NCBI GenBank assembly: GCA_902489375.1
Contig: CABTZP010000038.1
Span: 1 to 11,709 of the forward strand
From: an uncultured Tissierellia bacterium
Lineage (GTDB): Bacteria > Bacillota > Clostridia > Tissierellales > Peptoniphilaceae
DNA: 11,709 nt
Reading direction: 5' to 3'
The notes below the pieces were generated by a model. It was given only the letters and a program-made list of their open reading frames with translations. It made no database searches and was not told where the DNA came from. Below, piece after piece: positions 6,835 through 11,709 of the stretch. Numbering within the stretch: position 1 is the stretch's first letter; every line of letters begins with the position of its first letter. A program made the translations under genes and the position numbers.

Positions 6835-8148
6835 CTAAAGGGTTTCAACAAAGTCATATTGTTCCGGATGGGGGATGGCATTTCGGGAATCAAAGATCGC
6901 CTTGGCGTTTTCAAGGATCATGGGATAGTCATAGGCCTGGTGGGCTGTGGTAATGATCAGTAGATCTTTTTCCCGAATTTTTTCCGGGGTCAGATCCGTT
7001 AATCCCTGGAAGGTCTCTCCCTTAAATTTATAAGATGGGATGTAGGGATCATAGAACTCGACCTCCGCTCCCCGGTTCTTTAAGACTTCAATCACACGAA
7101 GGGCCGGACTTTCCCGGTAATCGTCAATATCATTTTTATAAGCCACTCCAAGGACCAAAACTTTCGACCCATTGATCGCTTTTTTCGCTTCATTGAGCTG
7201 ACGGGCGGCCCGGTCAACCGTATATTCCGGCATCCGGTCGTTGACCATCATCGACGCTTCAATCATCGAGGTATGAAAACCGTATTCCCTGGCTTTCCAG
7301 GAAAGATAGTAGGGATCCAGGGGGATACAATGGCCGCCAAGACCTGGCCCGGGATAAAAGGCCTGGAAACCATAGGGTTTTGTCCTGGCCGCTTCAATGA
7401 CCTCCCAGATGGAAATGCCCATCCGGTCACAGAGGATGGCCAGTTCATTGACCAGACCAATATTCACGTTCCGGTAGGTGTTTTCCAAAATTTTTTCCAT
7501 TTCTGCGACAGCCGGCGAAGAAACCGTATAGACTTCGCCGTCTAAAACTTCCGAATACATGGCGGCGATGACCTCGGTCGCCTCTTCTCCGACAGCGCCG
7601 ACGACTTTGGGCGTATTGCTGGTTTTATAGACTTTATTGCCCGGATCAACCCTTTCCGGAGAAAAGCCTAGGTAAAAATCCACTCCGCATTGTAGGCCGG
7701 AGCCTTCTTCTAAAATTGGCTTTAAAAGTTCTTCCGTCGTTCCCGGATAGGTCGTTGATTCCAAAACGACCATGGTCTTCTTCTTTAAATATTTTGCTAT
7801 GCTTTCCGCCGATGCGCGGACGTAAGAGATGTCTGGCTGCTGATGGGCATCCAGGGGGGTCGGCACACAGATGGCGATAAAATCGACATCCTTGACAAAA
7901 GAAAAATCAGTGGTTGCCCGAAGCTTGCCGGAGGCCACCAGAGCCGCTAAATCGGCATCGACCACATCGCCGATATAATTTTTTCCTTCATTGACCAGGT
8001 TGACCTTTTGGTCCTGAACATCAAATCCGATCGTTGTAAATCCCGCCTTGGCTTTATCGACAGCCAGGGGAAGACCCACATAGCCCAGACCGACGACGCC
8101 GCAAACGATGGAATGGTCCTTTATTTTTTTCAGTAATTCTTCCTTCAT
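6835..8148 (-). CDS. wbpA: UDP-N-acetylglucosamine 6-dehydrogenase (WbpA/WecC family)
   Basis: A UDP-glucose/GDP-mannose dehydrogenase-family protein of 437 residues from the chosen start. Residue numbers below count the alternative ATG at 8151 as 1. The NAD-binding motif is VVGLGYVGLPLA (19-30). ICVPTP (94-99) and ESTTYPGTTE (131-140) are family blocks, GFSPERVDPG (162-171) is a substrate-loop block, and GPGLGGHCIPLDPYYL (268-283) contains the catalytic Cys275 that forms the thioester during double oxidation at C6. The chemistry is UDP-HexNAc to UDP-HexNAc uronic acid with two NAD+. UDP-GlcNAc is preferred as substrate because the next three genes are the WbpB/D/E set; UDP-ManNAc (WecC role) would be the alternative. 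Two ATGs stand in tandem: the second (8148) is five bases from GGGAGG and is preferred, the first only two. Confidence 0.93.
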   Translation of the reverse strand: MKEELLKKIKDHSIVCGVVGLGYVGLPLAVDKAKAGFTTIGFDVQDQKVNLVNEGKNYIGDVVDADLAALVASGKLRATTDFSFVKDVDFIAICVPTPLDAHQQPDISYVRASAESIAKYLKKKTMVVLESTTYPGTTEELLKPILEEGSGLQCGVDFYLGFSPERVDPGNKVYKTSNTPKVVGAVGEEATEVIAAMYSEVLDGEVYTVSSPAVAEMEKILENTYRNVNIGLVNELAILCDRMGISIWEVIEAARTKPYGFQAFYPGPGLGGHCIPLDPYYLSWKAREYGFHTSMIEASMMVNDRMPEYTVDRAARQLNEAKKAINGSKVLVLGVAYKNDIDDYRESPALRVIEVLKNRGAEVEFYDPYIPSYKFKGETFQGLTDLTPEKIREKDLLIITTAHQAYDYPMILENAKAIFDSRNAIPHPEQYDFVETL

Positions 8149-8159
8149 CATTGCCTCCC
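8149..8159 (-). promoter_or_regulatory. Ribosome binding site for the dehydrogenase gene
   Basis: Minus-strand GGGAGG (8159-8154) precedes two consecutive ATG codons. The spacer is two bases to the first (8151) and five to the second (8148), which favours the second as the working start. Confidence 0.65.
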
Positions 8160-8186
8160 TATCCAGAAGTTCAAGCTAATTTATTT

Positions 8187-8195
8187 ATTATATCA
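8187..8195 (-). promoter_or_regulatory. Possible internal promoter (extended -10) upstream of the dehydrogenase
   Basis: The only sizeable gap in the minus-strand gene row is 8149-8238, between a glycosyltransferase and the dehydrogenase. It holds TGATATAAT, a perfect extended -10 box (TG at 8195-8194, TATAAT at 8192-8187). No good -35 element is seen at 16-18 bp spacing, but extended -10 promoters can do without one. Transcription would begin near 8180, leaving a leader of about 32 nt. If real, it would let the sugar-synthesis genes be transcribed apart from the two upstream glycosyltransferases. The gap is AT-rich around the box and shows no convincing terminator hairpin. Confidence 0.45.
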
Positions 8196-8238
8196 CAGGC
8201 GACTCCGCGAGCTGATTTTCCCTTATTTCTCTTCCTTT

Positions 8239-9429
8239 TTATTCAAGGGATTTTTTTAACCTTCTCATCGCCTCCAGGAGCTTTTCTCGCTCATTTTCCC
8301 AGGTTAGCTCCTCCCTGGCCTTTTTCATCTGATTTTTTGCCTTATTATAATAATCCGGCGTCCATAACTGGTCCAGCGCTTTTTTTACGGCTTCTTCGTC
8401 TTTTGGAGAAACCGCAAGGCCAATTCCATAGCCATTGACAATGCGCAAAATCTCCGGTGAATCACTGGCGATCAGAGGAAGATTGGCGTGGATGCTTTCA
8501 AAAAGCTTATTGGGGAGGGCATAGTAATAACTCATCGGCTCCTGTGAAATCAAAACCATGGCAATGTCACAGGCGCCGACATAAGAAAGAAGGACCTCTC
8601 CCGGAACGGCCGGGTGAAAAAGAACCCGGTTTTCAACCCCTTCCTGTACCGCCCTTTCCTTTAAACTTTTGACATAGGCTTCGGAGCCTTTTCCCAAAAT
8701 GACAAGGCCTGCCCTTTTTTCCCTGGTCAGAAGGCGGATGGATTCCTCAATTCCCCTTCCCCGGGTAAGATTACCATGATAGAGCAAAAGAGGATCTCCC
8801 TCCTGAAGGCCCAGCTTTTCCCGAAAAAGCGCGCGGTTTTTTTCCAAAAGCTTCCGGTCAATGGGCCGGGCCACCGGGATATTTCGAACCACGACATGGG
8901 GAAAAGTCATCTGATAGTCTTCCTGCATTTGTTGGGCAATCGAAGCGTTGACCGAAATCGTCAGGGCAGATTTTCGGATTAAAAATTTTTCCAGCCGGCC
9001 GATACGTTTTTTTTGCGCCCGGCTCCGGGGCTTTCCTATCGACCTGCCCAGTTCATATTCATGGGCATCGTAAACCAGGGCCGTTTCTTTTCTTCTTCCG
9101 ACGCTGGCCAGATAAGCGATCAACAGGCCCAGAAGATCGTGCCCGGAAAGAACCTTCGCATGGGCGGCTCTGGCCTTATGGATAAAAAGAAAGGAAGTCA
9201 ATATCTTTCCCAGGCCCTTACCCAGCGGTGAATTGCCCAGAGGCCGGCGGTTAATGAAGGTATGGTTCCAATGGGGATTTTCGGCCATGGCCTCCCCTTT
9301 TTCTCCCGTAAAGGTCAGGACCTCAATATCTGTAAATCCCGCTTTTTCCGCCGCTTCCAATTCCCGCGCATCCCGAGAATTGGACTGGAAGGGATAAAGG
9401 GAAATTTTTAAATATTTTTGCTTTTCCAT
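8239..9429 (-). CDS. GT4-like glycosyltransferase
   Basis: A 396-residue GT-B glycosyltransferase, acting in the cytoplasm or at the membrane face on a lipid-linked glycan. The N-terminal half shows SGHDLLG (95-101) and YDAHEYELGRS (120-130), the acceptor-domain pattern of this GT4 branch. The C-terminal half shows YHGNLTRGRGIEES (217-230), LGKGSE (245-250) and LPNKLFESIHANLPLIAS (305-322). Glu311 is the donor-binding acid; the earlier Glu of EX7E is missing. No signal peptide or membrane span is visible, and the basic stretch 131-153 may help membrane contact. The ATG at 9429 follows GGGAAGG by three bases, a short spacing, and lies 9 bp after the stop of the upstream glycosyltransferase, so the two are surely co-transcribed. 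Sugar and linkage are unknown. Confidence 0.87.
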   Translation of the reverse strand: MEKQKYLKISLYPFQSNSRDARELEAAEKAGFTDIEVLTFTGEKGEAMAENPHWNHTFINRRPLGNSPLGKGLGKILTSFLFIHKARAAHAKVLSGHDLLGLLIAYLASVGRRKETALVYDAHEYELGRSIGKPRSRAQKKRIGRLEKFLIRKSALTISVNASIAQQMQEDYQMTFPHVVVRNIPVARPIDRKLLEKNRALFREKLGLQEGDPLLLYHGNLTRGRGIEESIRLLTREKRAGLVILGKGSEAYVKSLKERAVQEGVENRVLFHPAVPGEVLLSYVGACDIAMVLISQEPMSYYYALPNKLFESIHANLPLIASDSPEILRIVNGYGIGLAVSPKDEEAVKKALDQLWTPDYYNKAKNQMKKAREELTWENEREKLLEAMRRLKKSLE

Positions 9430-9438
9430 ATGCCTTCC

Positions 9439-10566
9439 CTATCCGTTTTCAGGCAAACCGGTTTTTGGATAGACCTCGTCCAGGACCGGAACGACCTGAT
9501 TCCAGCTATATTCGTACTGAATGTTTTTAAGATTTTGAATGCACTGATTTAAGATTTGCGGATGGTCACGGAGACGGACGAGAAGGGAAGAAATTTCCTT
9601 TCGGTCATTTCCGTCGACCGCAAAGCCAATGCCCTTATCCCGAACAATCTCTTCCAACACAGTCCCTCGGCCAACCACCATGGGGGTCAGGGTCAAAATC
9701 CCCTCAAAGAACTTGACGGGATAAGTTTGAGCATACTGACGGACCGACTGGGGATAAAGAACATAAAGAAGGTCGATGCCATTATACAGGCGAACCGAAT
9801 CCGTATAATGATAAACGCCCGTGACATGAACCTTGGGGCGGTCCTGGGCAAAGGTCTTTAATGGCTCATAGGACGTCCCTGCCCCGTGAATAAAAATTTC
9901 AAGATCCTTCAGCGTTTCCGCCGACAAGATCAGATTTTTCAGCTCCTCTTCCTGGCGTACCGACCCGATATAGCCCACCTTTAAAGAGTCGCCCTCTCGC
10001 CGGATCCGAGGAAGGGCACCCTGATAATCCTCCAGACAGGGATAATTGGGCAGCTCGTAAAATTTCGAAAAGTTTTTTTTCTTCGCCAGGTCTTTTTGCA
10101 GGTGGTTGACGTAAAGAATGGCATCCGCCTTGTTTTGATAATGGAGGACAAAAAGGCGAACCAGCTTCCGGTAAAAAGGGGATCCCGCGTTCATCTCGTA
10201 GATTTCGTGCATATCAAAAACCAGTCTTTTCCCCGGCCGCAGAAGATGGGCGCCCACGATCATACCGTCTAAATCATGGCAATGGATAGCATCATAGGCC
10301 TTGTCCCTGACATATCTCTTGCAGGCCGATCGAAAGCGGAGAAAACTTTTTAGCTGCTTCATTCCCGTTCCGTACTGGGCCTGATAGTAGAAGCGTTTAA
10401 TATGGACCCCGTCAATCCACTGGTCTTCCAGATCCGGGTATTCGTTATTTCGATCCCAGCAGAGGATCGTCACGGAATGTCCTTTTTGAACCAGATACCG
10501 GGCTTCTTTTAAAACCCGAACATCCGGATCAAAGCGGTTCGTGAGGGTCATGATGATTTTGGCCAT
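9439..10566 (-). CDS. GT4-like glycosyltransferase, first gene of the minus-strand operon
   Basis: A 375-residue GT-B protein. The N-terminus has a short beta strand and RFDPDVRVLKEARYL (11-25), a pattern seen in GT4 enzymes. HCHDLDG (95-101) and FDMHEIYE (117-124) match the corresponding blocks of the next glycosyltransferase, suggesting the two belong to related subfamilies. The donor domain carries GYIGSVR (198-204), HGAG (227-230) and YPVKFFEGILTLTPMVVG (282-299). Glu288 is the conserved acid and the first Glu of EX7E is absent. AAGGAG lies a few bases upstream of the ATG at 10566, and the divergent flippase start is 114 bp away. The stop is 9 bp before the next gene. The enzyme probably adds one residue of the repeat unit; its donor cannot be read from the sequence. 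Confidence 0.87.
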   Translation of the reverse strand: MAKIIMTLTNRFDPDVRVLKEARYLVQKGHSVTILCWDRNNEYPDLEDQWIDGVHIKRFYYQAQYGTGMKQLKSFLRFRSACKRYVRDKAYDAIHCHDLDGMIVGAHLLRPGKRLVFDMHEIYEMNAGSPFYRKLVRLFVLHYQNKADAILYVNHLQKDLAKKKNFSKFYELPNYPCLEDYQGALPRIRREGDSLKVGYIGSVRQEEELKNLILSAETLKDLEIFIHGAGTSYEPLKTFAQDRPKVHVTGVYHYTDSVRLYNGIDLLYVLYPQSVRQYAQTYPVKFFEGILTLTPMVVGRGTVLEEIVRDKGIGFAVDGNDRKEISSLLVRLRDHPQILNQCIQNLKNIQYEYSWNQVVPVLDEVYPKTGLPENG

Positions 10567-10587
10567 AAAAGCTCCTTCTTAGATCCC

Positions 10588-10616
10588 TTACCATTTCTTT
10601 TTTATTTTACTATAAT
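10588..10616 (+). promoter_or_regulatory. Sigma-70/SigA-type promoter for the flippase gene
   Basis: TTACCA (10588-10593) and TATAAT (10611-10616) are separated by exactly 17 bp. The -10 is perfect and the -35 matches TTGACA at four of six positions. Transcription would start near 10623, with a leader of about 58 nt before the ATG at 10681. The box lies in the 114-bp divergent region, which must also hold the promoter for the minus-strand operon. On that strand only weak candidates are seen (TATAGT at 10614-10609 and TATAAT at 10651-10646, neither with a good -35), so I do not annotate one. Confidence 0.55.
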
Positions 10617-10647
10617 GGGAAAGAATGTGTTTTTCTCCGCAAAACAT

Positions 10648-10653
10648 TATAAT
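10648..10653 (+). promoter_or_regulatory. Second -10-like box in the divergent region
   Basis: TATAAT recurs 37 bp downstream of the first, in similar context (TATAATGGGA at 10611, TATAATAGGA at 10648). It sits in the palindrome ATTATAAT (10646-10653) and so reads the same on the minus strand. No good -35 is visible for either direction, so it may be a second weak start or chance. Confidence 0.25.
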
Positions 10654-10668
10654 AGGACAATGATCCTT

Positions 10669-10674
10669 GAGGAG
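10669..10674 (+). promoter_or_regulatory. Ribosome binding site that decides the flippase start
   Basis: GAGGAG at 10669-10674 is followed by six bases and then ATG at 10681. The upstream in-frame ATGs at 10615 and 10660 are poor starts: the first lies inside the -10 box of the promoter, and the second has only an AGGA two bases before it. Confidence 0.75.
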
Positions 10675-10680
10675 ACCCTT

Positions 10681-11556
10681 ATGCCTGAGCCTGCCAATGA
10701 AAATCCCCTTTTTCAAATCAAGGGGACCCTGCGTAAGCTGAGAACCACCGGTTTTTTTCATATCTTCGGCTTTTCTATTATTAATAAAGTCTTTGGTTTT
10801 GCCAGCGGCATTATCATCGTCCGACTGGTATCCAAAAGCGAATACGGTCTTTATACCAACGCCCTGAACCTGATTTCTTTTTTCCTGCTCCTGTCGGGAA
10901 TGGGGATGGTTTCGGGGACCTTTCAGCTTTGCAGTGAAAATGCTGACCAGCCGGACCGACGGGATCGGATTTTTGCCTATGGAGCCCGTTTCGGCATGAT
11001 TTTTAACCTGGTCATGTCCCTGGTGATTTTGCTTTTCGCTTCGACGGTCAAGCTAAAGCTTCCGGCTGCCCGCCCCTATTTTATCCTGATGGCCTTTTTC
11101 CCCCTGGTGGAAATCTTTTTTCAGTTCCAGGAAATTTATCTGCGCTCCTCTTTTAAGAACCGTGAATATGCCTATTCCTCGACAATTAACGCCCTTCTTG
11201 TCCTGGCCGGATCGGTTGTCGGTTCGATTTTATTCCAGATTAAGGGGCTGATTTTTGGCCATTACCTGGCCTTTATCCTGACGGCCATCCTGGTCGGACG
11301 CTTATTTAATGCCAAAATCCCCATGCAAAAAACCAGCCTCTCTTCGGCCACAAGAAAAACCCTTTTTCGCCTTTCCTTCATTTCGATGTGCAATAACGGG
11401 GTCTCTTCTCTGTTAAATCTTTTGGATATTTTTGTGATTGGCATTGTCATTGCCAATGAGAAGGTGATCGCTCCATTAAACAGGGCATTCCAGGTAAACA
11501 CCTTGCGAAAAGTTTTTCGGGTCCATTCTCCATCGGTCCGGTGGGAGGCAAAATAG
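10681..11556 (+). CDS. Wzx-type polysaccharide/oligosaccharide flippase, genuine to 11472 then broken by a fold-back
   Basis: An integral membrane transporter of the polysaccharide-flippase (MATE/MurJ) superfamily that would move the undecaprenyl-linked glycan across the membrane. Residues 31-58 give the first helix and FASGIIIVRLVSKSEYGLY, a form of the N-terminal signature of this family. Further hydrophobic helices lie at about 60-80, 100-121, 130-150, 168-188, 190-208 and 231-257. Genuine coding stops at residue 264 (Ala, codon 11470-11472). The next 28 codons up to the TAG at 11554-11556 are hydrophilic, unlike a flippase, and are the antisense of the gene's own continuation. The complete protein would be expected at well over 400 residues, so at least a third is missing. 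The start at 10681 is chosen for its well-spaced GAGGAG. The gene diverges from the glycan operon and probably serves it. The family is well supported; the substrate is inferred from context. Confidence 0.85.
   Translation: MPEPANENPLFQIKGTLRKLRTTGFFHIFGFSIINKVFGFASGIIIVRLVSKSEYGLYTNALNLISFFLLLSGMGMVSGTFQLCSENADQPDRRDRIFAYGARFGMIFNLVMSLVILLFASTVKLKLPAARPYFILMAFFPLVEIFFQFQEIYLRSSFKNREYAYSSTINALLVLAGSVVGSILFQIKGLIFGHYLAFILTAILVGRLFNAKIPMQKTSLSSATRKTLFRLSFISMCNNGVSSLLNLLDIFVIGIVIANEKVIAPLNRAFQVNTLRKVFRVHSPSVRWEAK
11394..11472 (+). repeat. Left arm of a perfect 79-bp inverted repeat
   Basis: Every base from 11394 to 11472 pairs with the reverse complement of 11709 down to 11631. The match fails at 11473/11630. 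This arm codes for flippase residues from about 239 (Asn-Gly-Val-Ser) to 264 (Ala) in the genuine reading direction. Confidence 0.95.
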
Positions 11557-11708
11557 GGATAGATATAGACCACCAGGGCAGCCGGAATAAAGACGGCCGC
11601 GGTTGGGAAAGTCGAGGCGACTTTATAGGAAGCGATCACCTTCTCATTGGCAATGACAATGCCAATCACAAAAATATCCAAAAGATTTAACAGAGAAGAG
11701 ACCCCGTT
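11473..11708 (-). pseudogene. Inverted fragment of the same flippase gene (its continuation, on the wrong strand)
   Basis: On the minus strand from 11708, translation begins with the same residues as codons 239-264 of the plus-strand flippase (NGVSSLLNLLDIF to VIA). It then continues with about 52 new ones: SYKVASTFPTAAVFIPAALV and onward, a hydrophobic stretch, then a loop with ASHRTDGEWTRKTFRKVF and NALFNG near the fold-back point. This suits the helix-loop-helix rhythm of a Wzx protein far better than the plus-strand tail, so these residues are probably the true continuation of the gene. Below about 11473 the minus-strand frame merely reads the antisense of the plus-strand copy and has no meaning. 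It is not an independent gene. The position of the junction is uncertain by a few bases because of possible microhomology. Confidence 0.75.
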
Positions 11709-11709
11709 A
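11631..11709 (-). repeat. Right arm of the 79-bp inverted repeat, cut by the window end
   Basis: Perfect reverse complement of 11394-11472, with no mismatch. The arm reaches the last base of the window, so its real length is unknown. Together with the 158-bp loop (11473-11630) it forms a stem-loop-like fold-back. Confidence 0.95.

Noticed and set aside
6154..6963. A 269-codon open frame on the plus strand.
   Set aside because: It is antisense to the WbpB-like gene and runs into the end of the dehydrogenase gene. Both of those have clear catalytic motifs on the minus strand. It lacks a ribosome binding site and any recognisable motif.
8196..8215. GC-rich short inverted match in the 8149-8238 gap as a terminator.
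   Set aside because: Only three or so base pairs can form around CTC/GAG and no T run follows on the minus strand, so it is not a credible terminator.
11262..11681. A 139-codon minus-strand open frame that could be called a small membrane protein.
   Set aside because: Its first part is an inverted piece of the flippase and its second part is the antisense of the flippase. It exists only because of the fold-back.
1..11709. CRISPR repeats, tRNA or rRNA genes, insertion-sequence ends, riboswitches.
   Set aside because: Nothing resembling these was seen. Apart from the divergent region and the 90-bp gap, the window is almost entirely coding.

Overview
The window is one large block of cell-surface glycan genes, most likely from a low- to moderate-GC member of the Bacillota. 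That guess rests on strong GGAGG-type ribosome binding sites, Lys/Glu-rich proteins, tightly packed genes and TATAAT-like promoter boxes. No rRNA, tRNA, phage, transposon or CRISPR signal is present to fix the taxonomy.

Nine genes lie head to tail on the minus strand and are transcribed from about 10566 down past position 1. In order they are two GT4 glycosyltransferases (10566-9439 and 9429-8239); a four-gene nucleotide-sugar cassette of 6-dehydrogenase (8148-6835), Gfo/Idh/MocA 3-oxidoreductase (6825-5710), left-handed beta-helix N-acetyltransferase (5696-5082) and PLP 3-aminotransferase (5057-3894); a third GT4 enzyme (3916-2663); a membrane-anchored UDP-GlcNAc 4,6-dehydratase of PglF/WbpM type (2666-702); and the first 235 codons of a second DegT-type aminotransferase (705 to beyond 1). 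Junctions are 4-bp ATGA overlaps, one 23-bp overlap, or gaps of 9-24 bp. The exception is a 90-bp gap at 8149-8238 that carries an extended -10 promoter.

The cassette matches WbpA/WbpB/WbpD/WbpE of Pseudomonas (WlbA/B/C of Bordetella) and should convert UDP-GlcNAc to UDP-2,3-diacetamido-glucuronic acid. The 2-epimerase that would make the manno sugar (WbpI/WlbD) is not in the window. The dehydratase and second aminotransferase look like the first two steps to UDP-diacetamido-bacillosamine (PglF, PglE); a PglD-like acetyltransferase and PglC-like initiating transferase would be expected beyond position 1. With three glycosyltransferases and a flippase, this is a Wzx-type pathway for a diacetamido-sugar-rich oligosaccharide or polymer.

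A polysaccharide flippase gene starts divergently at 10681 on the plus strand, behind a 114-bp intergenic region with a good sigma-70-type promoter. It is not intact. After codon 264 (position 11472) the sequence folds back: 11631-11709 is a perfect 79-bp reverse complement of 11394-11472. The 158-bp loop between them encodes, on the minus strand, what looks like the next 52 or so residues of the same flippase. This is most simply an inverted chimera from amplification or assembly at a contig end, not a natural gene arrangement.

I see no unfamiliar defence, mobile or RNA system. The points worth following are the terminal fold-back, the pairing of two diamino-sugar pathways without a visible 2-epimerase, and the predicted genes on either side.
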